Shown here: positions 1-9,006 of the stretch, piece by piece
Numbering within the stretch: the stretch's first letter is position 1
Layout: each line of letters begins with the position of its first letter
Assembly (NCBI GenBank): GCA_902560075.1
Contig: CACEKE010000006.1
Coordinates: 1 to 64,000, forward strand
DNA: 64,000 nucleotides
From: an uncultured Pelagibacteraceae bacterium
GTDB lineage: Bacteria > Pseudomonadota > Alphaproteobacteria > Pelagibacterales > Pelagibacteraceae
Reading direction: 5' to 3'
The notes under the pieces: generated by a model
Databases searched by the model: none
What the model was told of the DNA's origin: nothing
Seen by the model: the letters and a program-made list of their open reading frames with translations, nothing else
Made by a program: the position numbers and the translations under genes

Positions 1-504
1 GTATATGGATATAAAATAATTAATCCTTCTCCGCTAAAAAAAAATCTCAAAATTGTATCTTCCACTTTAATTAGAAAATATCTGTCTGAAGGAAACATAA
101 AGGTTGCGAATAAATATTTAGATAGAAATTGGTCTATCGAAGGTTTAGTTAAAATAGGTAGAAGAATGGGAAGACAAATTGGCTTTCCTACATGCAACAT
201 AGATATAGGTGATTATATAATCTCAAAGCCCGGCGTATACACTGTGAAAGTCAAAATAGGAAAAAATAATAAAAAATACAACGGCATTGCTAATATAGGA
301 TATAGACCAACTTTTAATCAAAAAAAACTTTTGTTAGAAGTAAATATATTTAATTTTTCAAAGAACATTTATAATAAAAAATTGAAAGTAGAGTTTATTA
401 GCTTTATTAGAGGTGAAAAAAAATTTAAAAATATTGATCAGCTTAAAAAACAAATCGACAAAGATATTTTAGTAAGTAAAAAAGAGTTAAATAAAAAATT
501 ATGA
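1..504 (+). CDS. ribF: Bifunctional riboflavin kinase/FMN adenylyltransferase, C-terminal part
   Basis: Converts riboflavin to FMN and FMN to FAD in the cytoplasm. The reading frame is open to the left edge, so the N-terminal nucleotidyltransferase domain lies mostly outside the window. What remains is the end of that domain (the segment with SSTLIRKYL) and the whole riboflavin kinase domain, recognised by GRQIGFPTCNI followed by KPGVYTVKV and GIANIGYRPTF. An internal ATG at 166 is not the true start, because the upstream codons match the family. The stop overlaps the ileS start as ATGA, so translation is probably coupled. The ribF-ileS-lspA order is widely conserved in proteobacteria. Confidence 0.95.
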   Translation, partial: VYGYKIINPSPLKKNLKIVSSTLIRKYLSEGNIKVANKYLDRNWSIEGLVKIGRRMGRQIGFPTCNIDIGDYIISKPGVYTVKVKIGKNNKKYNGIANIGYRPTFNQKKLLLEVNIFNFSKNIYNKKLKVEFISFIRGEKKFKNIDQLKKQIDKDILVSKKELNKKL

Positions 505-3230
505 GTAAAGAACATATAAATTTACCAAAAACAGTTTTCTCTATGAAGGCTAATTTGCCAAATAAAGAGCCAAATTTAATTAAGTATTGGGACCAGATAA
601 AATTGTATGAAAGTTTACGCGAAAGCACAAAAGGAAAAGAGAAATTCATACTTCATGATGGACCCCCATATGCCAATGGTAATATTCACATGGGAACAGC
701 TTTAAATAAAATTTTAAAAGACATTATAACTAAATTTCATCAAATGAATGGAAAGGATTCAGTTTATGTTCCAGGATGGGATTGTCATGGACTTCCTATA
801 GAATGGAAAATTGAAGAGCAATATAAAAAAAATAAAAAAAATAAAAACGATATTCCTATTGTTGAATTTAGAAAAGAGTGCAGAGATTTTGCAAATAAAT
901 GGATAAAAACCCACAAAGATCAATTTAAAAGATTAGGAGTAGTAGGAGATTGGGAAAATTATTATTCAACAATGAGCTTCGATGCAGAAGCTCAAATAGT
1001 AAGAGAGTTAGGTAAGTTTTTGAAAGAAGGAAGTCTATATAAGGGCTATAAACCAGTGCTTTGGTCTACAGTAGAAAAAACTGCTTTATCAGATGCCGAG
1101 GTAGAGTACATGGATCATACCTCTGATACGATATATGTTTCATTTAAAATAAAAAAAACAAATCTAAAGGATTTAGAAAATTCTGAAATTATAATATGGA
1201 CAACTACTCCATGGACAATTCCAGCAAATAAAGCTTTGGCATATAATGAAAATTTAACTTACCAAATTATTGAATTAAATGATGAGAACGATTTTAAGAA
1301 TAGAAAAATTGTTGTAGCTAAAGAACTCTTAGAAAATGTAATAAAAGAGTGTGACATTAAAAATTATAAAATTATTAAAGAGATAAAAGGCGAGACTTTT
1401 GAAGGTACTATCTGTTCGCATCCATTTATAAGTGATGGATTTGACTATGATGTACCTATGCTGGAAGCACGTTTTGTTACAATTGAACAAGGGACAGGTA
1501 TTGTGCATTGCGCACCAAGTCATGGCCCTGATGATTTTAATCTTTGTCTCAAACATGATATCAAAGCATTAGAAACTGTTGATGATGATGGTAAATATAC
1601 AAAACATATTCCATTATTTGAGGGACAGCATATTTTTAAAATTAATCCAATAGTTATAGAAAAACTCAAAAGTGCGAAGAAACTTCTTGCTAATGGCAAA
1701 CTTAATCATTCTTATCCTCATTCTTGGAGATCCAAAGCTCCGTTAGTGCATAGAGCAACACAACAATGGTTTATTTCAATGGAAAGTCATGGTTTGAGAA
1801 AAAAAGCTTTAAAAGCTTTAGACGAAACAATATTTTATCCGAGTAAAGGCAAGGAGAGAATAAAGTCAATGATAGAAACAAGACCAGACTGGTGTGTATC
1901 TAGACAGAGAGTGTGGGGTGTGCCTTTGCCAATATTTATTTCAAAAAAAACTAATAATGTACTTATCGATGATGATGTCTTTGAAAATATCGCAAATATT
2001 TATGAAAAAGAAGGCTCTGATTGTTGGTTTTCAGACGACCCACAAAAATTTTTAGGAGACAAATATAAAGCGGAAGATTTTGAAAAATTAAATGATATCG
2101 TTGAAGTATGGTTTGATAGTGGCTCAACACATTCCTTTGTATTGGAAAAAAGAGAGGATCTAAAATGGCCAGCATCAATGTACCTAGAGGGATCAGATCA
2201 ACATAGAGGCTGGTTTCATTCGTCTTTACTTCAATCTTGTGGAACGAGAGGTAAAGCACCATTTGAAAGCATTTTATCACACGGGTTTGTTGTAGATGGC
2301 AAAGGTCATAAAATGTCAAAATCTGCTGGGAATACAATATCACCTGAGGAAATATTAAAAAAATATGGTGCCGATATTTTAAGAATTTGGGTTGCAGCCT
2401 CAAACTATGCTGAAGATCTTAGAATAGATTATTCTATATTGGAACAACATGCGGAAGCATATAGAAAAATAAGGAATACCTTCAGATATCTTCTAGGAAA
2501 TTTAAAGGATGAGGTAATAGATTTAGACTTTAACAAAATTAAAGTTAATGAGCTTCCAGAGCTTGAACAAATTATGCTTAATAAAATTCAAGTTTTAAAT
2601 ACTAAATTCCATAATAATTTTAATATTTATAATTTTCACAATCTTTACAAAGAATTATTAAATTTCTGTACTGTAGACTTATCATCTTTTTATTTCGATA
2701 TAAGAAAAGATACACTTTATTGTGATAAAAAATCTTCAAAAAAAAGAGAAAGTTGTATCGAAGTACTTAATGTAATTATAAATTGCTTATTAAAATGGTT
2801 TGCACCTATACTTACTTTTACCACAGAAGAAATTTATAAAATAATAAATAAAGATGGAAAAAGTATTCATCTTGAAAATTTTCCAAAAGTTCCCGCAGAA
2901 TGGAAAAACAAGTCATTAGAGGAAAAATGGTTAGAGCTTATTAAGATTAGGGACCATTGCAATATAAGCATAGAAAACAAAAGAGCTGAAAAAATCATTG
3001 GTTCAAGTTTAGAGGCAAAAGTAGATATTAAATTAGACAATAAACTTTATAAAAAATTTAGTAATTTTGATTTTGAAGAGCTGCTGATTACGTCAAAAGT
3101 CGATGTCTCTGAGGATGATACAATTAAAAATGCTTTTGAGGCCTCAACCACTAAGGCAAATGGAAAAAAATGTCCTGTATGTTGGAAAATAAGAGAGGAC
3201 GAATGTGAGCGGCATGGTGAGATAACTTGA
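501..3230 (+). CDS. ileS: Isoleucyl-tRNA synthetase
   Basis: Class I aminoacyl-tRNA synthetase of 909 residues that charges tRNA-Ile and edits misactivated valine. The ATP-binding HIGH-type motif is PPYANGNIHMGT at about residues 55-66. The editing (CP1) domain follows, with TTPWTIPANKAL at about residue 235. The second ATP signature KMSKSAGN is at about residue 605. The anticodon-binding helical domain comes next. The extreme C-terminus carries a short cysteine cluster (CPVCWK, then CERH) that is probably a zinc site; it is more compact than the four-cysteine finger of E. coli IleS. The start overlaps the ribF stop, and lspA follows after one base. Confidence 0.98.
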   Translation: MSKEHINLPKTVFSMKANLPNKEPNLIKYWDQIKLYESLRESTKGKEKFILHDGPPYANGNIHMGTALNKILKDIITKFHQMNGKDSVYVPGWDCHGLPIEWKIEEQYKKNKKNKNDIPIVEFRKECRDFANKWIKTHKDQFKRLGVVGDWENYYSTMSFDAEAQIVRELGKFLKEGSLYKGYKPVLWSTVEKTALSDAEVEYMDHTSDTIYVSFKIKKTNLKDLENSEIIIWTTTPWTIPANKALAYNENLTYQIIELNDENDFKNRKIVVAKELLENVIKECDIKNYKIIKEIKGETFEGTICSHPFISDGFDYDVPMLEARFVTIEQGTGIVHCAPSHGPDDFNLCLKHDIKALETVDDDGKYTKHIPLFEGQHIFKINPIVIEKLKSAKKLLANGKLNHSYPHSWRSKAPLVHRATQQWFISMESHGLRKKALKALDETIFYPSKGKERIKSMIETRPDWCVSRQRVWGVPLPIFISKKTNNVLIDDDVFENIANIYEKEGSDCWFSDDPQKFLGDKYKAEDFEKLNDIVEVWFDSGSTHSFVLEKREDLKWPASMYLEGSDQHRGWFHSSLLQSCGTRGKAPFESILSHGFVVDGKGHKMSKSAGNTISPEEILKKYGADILRIWVAASNYAEDLRIDYSILEQHAEAYRKIRNTFRYLLGNLKDEVIDLDFNKIKVNELPELEQIMLNKIQVLNTKFHNNFNIYNFHNLYKELLNFCTVDLSSFYFDIRKDTLYCDKKSSKKRESCIEVLNVIINCLLKWFAPILTFTTEEIYKIINKDGKSIHLENFPKVPAEWKNKSLEEKWLELIKIRDHCNISIENKRAEKIIGSSLEAKVDIKLDNKLYKKFSNFDFEELLITSKVDVSEDDTIKNAFEASTTKANGKKCPVCWKIREDECERHGEIT

Positions 3231-3231
3231 T

Positions 3232-3720
3232 ATGAACAAATCAATTTATAGCAAATACGTTTTTTACTTTTTTCTTTTTTTTTCAATTTTTACATTAGAT
3301 CGAATATCAAAAATTTATATACTAAATATCGCTAATAACGAGGAGCTGAATATTTATATAAACGAATTTTTAAATATAATATTGATATGGAATACTGGTA
3401 TTGGTTTTGGTCTTTTATCTTTCAGTGATAATTTTTTATATAACGCTATTACATTTATAATATTATTAATAAATTTTATATTAATCTACTTAGCGGTAGC
3501 ATCTAATATTATTAAAAGGATATTATATATAGTCATATTAGGTGGCTCGTTTGGGAATCTTTTTGACAGATTTTACTACTCTGCAGTCCCAGATTTTATA
3601 GATATTAATTTTAATGGTTATCATTGGTTTGTATTTAACGTTGCTGATATTTTTATTTCTATAGGAATTACTTGCCTTATTTTTATGGAAATATTAGATT
3701 ATAAAAAACTTAGTAAATGA
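3232..3720 (+). CDS. lspA: Lipoprotein signal peptidase (signal peptidase II)
   Basis: Inner-membrane aspartyl protease that removes signal peptides from diacylglyceryl-modified prolipoproteins, acting after Lgt, which is also in this window. The 162-residue protein has four predicted membrane segments. Family motifs are LDRISK near the N-terminus, WNTGIGFG at about residues 53-60, GGSFGNLFDR followed by VPDFID, and FNVADIFISIG; the last two blocks hold the catalytic aspartates. It lies one base after ileS and overlaps the next gene, a predicted lipoprotein, as ATGA. Substrate and processing enzyme may therefore be made together. Confidence 0.96.
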   Translation: MNKSIYSKYVFYFFLFFSIFTLDRISKIYILNIANNEELNIYINEFLNIILIWNTGIGFGLLSFSDNFLYNAITFIILLINFILIYLAVASNIIKRILYIVILGGSFGNLFDRFYYSAVPDFIDINFNGYHWFVFNVADIFISIGITCLIFMEILDYKKLSK

Positions 3721-4028
3721 AAAATATTATAAATCTATTTTTAATTATTGTTTGTTTCTTTGCCACATCATGTCAAGGGACAAAAGATGCGTTACAAGGA
3801 AAAAGTAGGGGAGAAAGAAGCGACGAATTTCTTGTTCAAAAAAAAAATCCTTTATCTATGCCGCCAGATTTTAATGAATTACCAGTTCCATTAGATGAAA
3901 ATATAATTGAAACAAAGGAGTCTGAAAGTGGCTTAAAAGATAAATTAAAAGTTTCTACAAAATTAAAGAAATCAAAAAATAACAAATCTAAAAGTTTAGA
4001 ACAAACAATAATAGAAAAAATTAATTAG
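3717..4028 (+). CDS. DUF3035 lipoprotein (BamF-like)
   Basis: Small predicted lipoprotein of 103 residues. The N-terminus is a hydrophobic signal ending in FATSCQ, which fits a lipobox with Cys19 as the lipidated residue. The segment KKNPLSMPPDFNELPVP is typical of the alphaproteobacterial DUF3035 family, some members of which have been linked to the outer-membrane BAM complex. The rest is charged, low in complexity and lysine-rich, and shorter than many family members. It follows lspA by translational overlap. The family call rests on the short conserved segment; the BAM role is inferred only. Confidence 0.75.
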   Translation: MKNIINLFLIIVCFFATSCQGTKDALQGKSRGERSDEFLVQKKNPLSMPPDFNELPVPLDENIIETKESESGLKDKLKVSTKLKKSKNNKSKSLEQTIIEKIN

Positions 4029-4030
4029 TA

Positions 4031-5197
4031 ATGTTCTCAAAAAACATAACTTTTATTAATTTTAAAAATAAAAAAATTAAAAATATCAAAGCAAAAACAA
4101 ATAATCTAAAAAAATATGAGTGGTTGAAAAATTACCCTTTATTGAAAAGTTTTACTAAAAGTTTCAAGTACAGCTATTCAAAAAAAGACATCAATAAATA
4201 TAAATTTTATAAAGACTTTCGATTAATTGGTATGGGTGGATCTATTTTGGGAACAGAGGCTATATATCAATTTTTAAGACATAAAATTAAAAAAAACTTT
4301 TACTTTCACAATAATCTAATTCCACAAATTAAAAATTTAAAAAAAATGCCAAATATTGTTGTATCTAAATCTGGAGAAACTTTAGAAACAATTTCAAATT
4401 TTAATATAATTCTTAAAAAGAAAAATAATAAAAATATTATTATAACAGAAAATACAAATAATTATCTTAGACGATTATCTAATAAAATAAAAAGCGATAT
4501 ATTTGAACATAAAAATTATATCGGGGGCAGATATTCTGTTTTATCTGAAGTCGGAATGTTGCCTGCTGAACTTATGGGTTTAAAAGAAAAAAATTTTAAA
4601 AAATTTAACTATTTAATAAAAAATAAAAGATTTTTAGAAAATTTAATAATCAATGTTGAAAATATAATTCACTATGTAAAAAAAAATAAAAAAAACTCTA
4701 TTATTTTAAATTACGATGAAAGCTCTGAAAACTTTTTTAAATGGTATCAGCAATTAACTGCCGAATCGTTAGGTAAAAAATCCAAAGGTATTACCCCTAT
4801 AATTTCATCAATGCCTAAAGATAATCATAGTCTGTTACAACTATATTTAGATGGACCGAAAAATTGCTTTTTTACGTTTTTTAACGTTACATCTAAAACT
4901 AGTAATAAACAGAGTAATAAATTTATTCTTGATGATAAAAAATATTTAAAAAATAAAAATTTGTCTGAAATTTTAGAAGCACAAGAAAAATCGACGCAAA
5001 ACATTTTTAGAAAAAAAAATATACCTTTTCGTTCATTTAATATTAAAAAAAAAGATGAAAACACTCTCGGAGAACTATTTTGTTTTTGTGTATTAGAAAC
5101 TATTCTTTTAGGACATGCATTAAAGGTAAACCCTCTAGATCAACCATCTGTTGAATTAATTAAAACCGAAACAAAGAGATTGCTAAGCAAACTTTAG
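4031..5197 (+). CDS. pgi: Glucose-6-phosphate isomerase, short form
   Basis: Interconverts glucose-6-phosphate and fructose-6-phosphate. Two sugar-isomerase (SIS) motifs are visible: GMGGSILGTEAI at about residue 67 and SKSGETLETISNF at about residue 112. Catalytic candidates match the family: Glu in QQLTAESLGK (about residue 243), His in DNHSLLQL (about 265) and Lys in DQPSVELIK (about 377). At 388 residues it is much shorter than the 549-residue E. coli enzyme and shorter than the roughly 450-residue Bacillus type, yet the catalytic parts are kept. The 3' end overlaps convergent rsmD by 15 bases. Confidence 0.92.
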   Translation: MFSKNITFINFKNKKIKNIKAKTNNLKKYEWLKNYPLLKSFTKSFKYSYSKKDINKYKFYKDFRLIGMGGSILGTEAIYQFLRHKIKKNFYFHNNLIPQIKNLKKMPNIVVSKSGETLETISNFNIILKKKNNKNIIITENTNNYLRRLSNKIKSDIFEHKNYIGGRYSVLSEVGMLPAELMGLKEKNFKKFNYLIKNKRFLENLIINVENIIHYVKKNKKNSIILNYDESSENFFKWYQQLTAESLGKKSKGITPIISSMPKDNHSLLQLYLDGPKNCFFTFFNVTSKTSNKQSNKFILDDKKYLKNKNLSEILEAQEKSTQNIFRKKNIPFRSFNIKKKDENTLGELFCFCVLETILLGHALKVNPLDQPSVELIKTETKRLLSKL

Positions 5198-5746
5198 GAA
5201 GATTATTTTTGATAATCCATAATTTTTAGTTTTCACCATCTTTAGTTCGCTAGGTATTTTATCGTTAGAATTTTTATGTCTATGAATGACTATTACCCCA
5301 ATAATATCTAAAAGTTTGGAATGAATTATTTTATATAAAATCACATCTAAATTGTTTACTTTAAAAGGTGGATCAATAAAGATTAAATTAAATTTTTTAT
5401 TTTTCATTGTTTCTAAATTATCATCAATAAAATCTTTATTGATTATTTCACAATTATTTTTGAATTTTAACTTATTTATATTTTTTTTTAATATATCAAT
5501 TACAGGTAAATAGTTTTCTATAAAAAATACTTTACTAGCTCCTCTAGAAATACACTCGAGTCCAAAAGACCCTGTTCCTGAAAAAATATCTAAAATATTT
5601 AAATTGTGAAAAGATATATTTAAATCATTGTTATGAACTAAAGTATTGAAGATAGATTCTTTTGTTAAATCTTTCAGAGGTCTTGTTTCCTTATCTTTTG
5701 GTTGAAATAACCTTACTCCTTTTGAAATTCCTCCAATTATTCTCAT
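5183..5746 (-). CDS. rsmD: 16S rRNA (guanine-966 N2)-methyltransferase
   Basis: Rossmann-fold SAM-dependent methyltransferase that modifies G966 of 16S rRNA. The N-terminus MRIIGGISKG is the family hallmark, followed by TRPLKDLTKESIFN. The SAM-binding motif is LDIFSGTGSFGLE at residues 52-64 and the catalytic motif is DPPF at 125-128. The 187-residue length is normal. It starts within the end of purD (ATGA overlap), so the two are probably cotranscribed. Its 3' end runs into pgi on the other strand. Confidence 0.95.
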   Translation of the reverse strand: MRIIGGISKGVRLFQPKDKETRPLKDLTKESIFNTLVHNNDLNISFHNLNILDIFSGTGSFGLECISRGASKVFFIENYLPVIDILKKNINKLKFKNNCEIINKDFIDDNLETMKNKKFNLIFIDPPFKVNNLDVILYKIIHSKLLDIIGVIVIHRHKNSNDKIPSELKMVKTKNYGLSKIIFLKFA

Positions 5747-7011
5747 TTGTCAATTACTCTAAAACCAATATCTTTCCTATAATATTTGTTTTCCCACTTC
5801 ACATTCTCTAAAATTTCATTTGCTTTTTTTCTCGCAACACTCAGCGATTTTGACAAAACGGTCGAATTTAAAACTCTACCGCCTGAAGCCAAAACTTTTC
5901 CATCTTTGTCTCTAGTAGTCCCAGCATGAAATATTTGCTGATAATCATTAATTTTTATTGTTTCTAAATTTTTAATTACACTATTTTTTTTATATTGTTC
6001 AGGATAACCCTTATTTGCCGCGACAACTGTTATTGATTCATTTTCACTCCATTTGATTTTTTGCTCAAGAATTCTGTTTTCAAGTGAAGAAATTAAAATT
6101 TCGAGAAGATCACTATTGAGACGCATCATTAATACTTGGCACTCAGGGTCGCCAAATCTAATATTATACTCAATCAATTTTGGTTCACCATTATTTATCA
6201 TTAACCCCGCATATAGTATTCCTTTGTAAATTAGTCCTTCTTTTCTTAAACCATTTAATGTTGGTTCAATTATTTTTTCTTGGATTTTATTTTCTAGTTT
6301 ATTATTAATAATTTTTGAAGGTGAATAAGCACCCATACCACCAGTGTTTAAACCAACATCTCCCTCTCCAATTTTCTTATGATCTTGTGCAGTTCCTAAA
6401 CATTTATAATCGTATCCGTCTGTAATAACAAAGTAGCTTAGTTCCTCTCCCTCTAAAAACTCCTCAATAAACACTTTGTTTGAAGATTTAAACTTACCAT
6501 CCAATATTTCTTGAACATCTTTTAATACTTCATCAAGATTATTGCATATCGTTACTCCTTTACCTGCAGCAAGCCCATCTGATTTTACGACTACTGGAAA
6601 TGAAACACTACTTAAGAACTTTTCTACCTGATTGATATCTGATACTTCAAAATATTTAGCGCTTGGAATTTTATATTTTTTACAAATGTTCTTCATAAAA
6701 AATTTTGATCCCTCTAGCTGAGAACACTTTTTATTAGGACCAAATATTTTTATATTTTTTTTTTCAAAGTAATCAACAATTCCATTAACCAAAGGTATCT
6801 CAGGACCAACTACTATAAGTTCTACATTTAATTTTAAAACAATTTTATATATTTCATCAAAATCATTTATATCGGCAAATATATTCGTTGCAATTTCATC
6901 AGTACCAGCATTACCTGGTATACAATATATTTTATTAATTTTAGACGATTTTAGTAGCTTGTAGCATAGTGCATGCTCTCTTCCCCCACTTCCAATTATT
7001 ACAATATTCAT
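5743..7011 (-). CDS. purD: Phosphoribosylamine-glycine ligase (GAR synthetase)
   Basis: Second step of de novo purine synthesis: joins phosphoribosylamine and glycine using ATP. The 422-residue ATP-grasp protein begins with the N-domain motif GSGGREHAL (residues 7-15). It contains VVKSDGLAAGKGV in the ATP-grasp domain, NTGGMGAYSP, and EYNIRFGDPECQ, which supplies metal-binding residues. It is divergent from the DUF2093 gene with 21 bases between the starts, so promoters must be very compact. The stop overlaps the rsmD start. Confidence 0.98.
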   Translation of the reverse strand: MNIVIIGSGGREHALCYKLLKSSKINKIYCIPGNAGTDEIATNIFADINDFDEIYKIVLKLNVELIVVGPEIPLVNGIVDYFEKKNIKIFGPNKKCSQLEGSKFFMKNICKKYKIPSAKYFEVSDINQVEKFLSSVSFPVVVKSDGLAAGKGVTICNNLDEVLKDVQEILDGKFKSSNKVFIEEFLEGEELSYFVITDGYDYKCLGTAQDHKKIGEGDVGLNTGGMGAYSPSKIINNKLENKIQEKIIEPTLNGLRKEGLIYKGILYAGLMINNGEPKLIEYNIRFGDPECQVLMMRLNSDLLEILISSLENRILEQKIKWSENESITVVAANKGYPEQYKKNSVIKNLETIKINDYQQIFHAGTTRDKDGKVLASGGRVLNSTVLSKSLSVARKKANEILENVKWENKYYRKDIGFRVIDK

Positions 7012-7032
7012 GTATTAACTTATAAACTAAAA

Positions 7033-7215
7033 ATGTTTAAAAAATTAGCAAAATTAAAATATTTACCAAATAATTACGAAGTTATAGAACATGGAGACCA
7101 TGTTGTTTGTGCAGTGTCTGGAAAAGAAATTAGTTTAGAAAAACTTACATATTGGAATGTTGATAAACAGGAAGCCTATTTTTCTTATAAGGAAGCATCA
7201 CAAAAATACAAATAA
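7033..7215 (+). CDS. DUF2093 family protein
   Basis: A 60-residue soluble protein of unknown function. NYEVIEHGDHVVCAVSGK and LEKLTYWNVDKQEAY match the alphaproteobacterial DUF2093 family. I start it at the ATG giving MFKKLAKLKYLPN, because upstream codons in this frame would run back over the purD start and do not resemble the family. In other alphaproteobacteria the gene often lies near lipid A genes such as lpxK, as here. Cys and His residues in the centre are suggestive of metal binding, but nothing firmer can be said. Confidence 0.85.
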   Translation: MFKKLAKLKYLPNNYEVIEHGDHVVCAVSGKEISLEKLTYWNVDKQEAYFSYKEASQKYK

Positions 7216-7222
7216 ATTGACA

Positions 7223-8083
7223 CTATTTCCAACGATTATGAGTCCATATCCATTGGCTGGGATTACTCAAAATTCTTTTCTCAACAACATTATTTAATTT
7301 ATCGGTTATATCAATAATCTCAGATTTATTATTAAATTTAATTGGTTTATCTATGCACATATTAAAATATATTTTGTTCTTTCTTTCAATATAAACAGGG
7401 ACAATCTCAAGCTCATATTTTTTAATTATTTGCGCGGGTATACTTGTTGTTAATGCTAATCTGTTAAAAAAATTGCTTTTTACCCCCTCGCTTACTCTTT
7501 GATCAATCATCAGTGCAATAGAAAAATTTTGTTTTATAAATTTTAATATTTCTCTACTTCCAGACTTACCTTTTTTTATCTGGTTTCTGCAGATATATTT
7601 TTTTCTTATATTTTCCATGGTGTTATTTAAAAAAAAATTGTTTAAAGGCCTGTATATTGCAGCTAAATCTATTCCAGCTTTTTCAAGACACAATGCCATT
7701 AATTCGAAATTATTAAAATGCGCCGAAATAAAAACTACACTTTTCTTTTCTTTTATAATCTCATCTAAAATATCTTTTCCCTCTAATGTAATATATTTGC
7801 TTAAATTTGAATTTCTGAAATGTTTTATAAAAGGATATTCAGCTAGTATTCTTCCGTAGTTACCCCACATCTCTTTTACTATGACCGTTCTATCATGATC
7901 ATTGTTGCCGATATTACACTCTTCTAAATTATGCAATATTTTCTTATTATCTCTAATTAATGGTCCAAAAAGTTTTCCAATTTTCTCACCTATATTTGAC
8001 GCTCTAGCATATCCAAGTAAACTAAAAATAAAAAATAAAAATTTGATAATAATATACTCGAAAAAATATCTTACTGATTTCAT
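7223..8083 (-). CDS. lpxL: Lipid A biosynthesis acyltransferase (LpxL/HtrB family)
   Basis: Inner-membrane acyltransferase expected to add a secondary acyl chain to Kdo2-lipid IVA. An N-terminal membrane anchor (about residues 5-25) is followed by the catalytic motif SAHFNNFE, an H-x4-E arrangement as in E. coli LpxL. Further conserved blocks are YRPLNN and a MIDQRV segment. The 286-residue length is normal. It sits last in the lipid A operon waaA-lpxK-lpxL and overlaps the lpxK stop as ATGA. Whether it is LpxL-like or LpxM-like in acyl-chain choice cannot be read from the sequence. Confidence 0.88.
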   Translation of the reverse strand: MKSVRYFFEYIIIKFLFFIFSLLGYARASNIGEKIGKLFGPLIRDNKKILHNLEECNIGNNDHDRTVIVKEMWGNYGRILAEYPFIKHFRNSNLSKYITLEGKDILDEIIKEKKSVVFISAHFNNFELMALCLEKAGIDLAAIYRPLNNFFLNNTMENIRKKYICRNQIKKGKSGSREILKFIKQNFSIALMIDQRVSEGVKSNFFNRLALTTSIPAQIIKKYELEIVPVYIERKNKIYFNMCIDKPIKFNNKSEIIDITDKLNNVVEKRILSNPSQWIWTHNRWK

Positions 8084-9006
8084 ATTTTCTCTTTTATTAA
8101 ATTTTTAAAAACCTCAAATTTTTCAATTTTGACAATTAATTTTGTGTAATAAATTAATGATTTATATTTATGCTCAAGTCTTTCATAGTCTTTTTCTGTT
8201 GTTAATATTATAGCATTATTTTCTTTAGAAAAATTTATAATTTTATTCAAATCATTATCTGTAAATTTATAATGATCGGGAAAACTAGTTTTTTCTATCA
8301 CATTTAAATTTTTTTCTGTAAGTAATTCAAAAAAACTTTTTGGGTTGCCGATTCCTGCAAAAGCTACAATCTTTTTTTCTCTAATTGAATTATCAATTTC
8401 AATATTATAATCAAAATAAAAAAACTGTAACTTTTTATTATAATTTAATAATTGCCTCTCTTTTTTTTGATCTTTTTTACCTTTCATCATTATACAGTCC
8501 GCATATTTTAAAGCATCTAATGGCTCTCTCAATGGACCAGAGGGAATTATATTGCCGTTACCAATCCAATTAGTTTCATTAAAGCAAATAATAGACAAAT
8601 CTTTTAAAAATTTTGAATCTTGAAACCCATCATCTAGTAAAGCAACCTCGTGATTTGAATTATATAGACTCTTTAAAGATTTAATCCTACTTTTTTTAGA
8701 AATTACCGGGCCAATTTTATTGAGAATATTTATTTCATCATTAATGTATGGATAAAATTTTTTAATAAAAACAGTTTTTTTATTCATCGAGCTTAATATT
8801 TTAAATATTTCTATTACAATAGGAGTTTTTCCAGTTCCTCCTAAATAAATATTTCCTACGCAGATTATTGGAAATTTAAACTTTTCTCCTTTCTTAAAAC
8901 GTTTTAATTTTGTAACAAAATATACAATCAGACTTAAAGGAAATAAAACTAGTGAAGATATTGTTTGCCTATTGTTATCCCAAAATTTCGGTTTTTTAAA
9001 TCGCAT
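8080..9006 (-). CDS. lpxK: Tetraacyldisaccharide 4'-kinase
   Basis: Phosphorylates the 4' position of the lipid A disaccharide at the inner membrane. The 308-residue protein has a membrane-associated N-terminus and the P-loop GNIYLGGTGKTP (residues 51-62). The conserved LLDDGFQD block provides catalytic and metal-binding acidic residues, and AFAGIGNP and LTTEKDYERL lie towards the C-terminus. It overlaps waaA by one base and lpxL by four, consistent with one lipid A transcript. Confidence 0.96.
   Translation of the reverse strand: MRFKKPKFWDNNRQTISSLVLFPLSLIVYFVTKLKRFKKGEKFKFPIICVGNIYLGGTGKTPIVIEIFKILSSMNKKTVFIKKFYPYINDEINILNKIGPVISKKSRIKSLKSLYNSNHEVALLDDGFQDSKFLKDLSIICFNETNWIGNGNIIPSGPLREPLDALKYADCIMMKGKKDQKKERQLLNYNKKLQFFYFDYNIEIDNSIREKKIVAFAGIGNPKSFFELLTEKNLNVIEKTSFPDHYKFTDNDLNKIINFSKENNAIILTTEKDYERLEHKYKSLIYYTKLIVKIEKFEVFKNLIKEKI

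Noticed and set aside
1963-2403. A 146-codon open frame antisense to ileS
   Set aside because: Lies wholly inside a conserved synthetase domain; product shows no recognisable features.
7617-8108. Plus-strand open frames opposite the lpxL acyltransferase
   Set aside because: They are antisense to a conserved enzyme and show no motif.
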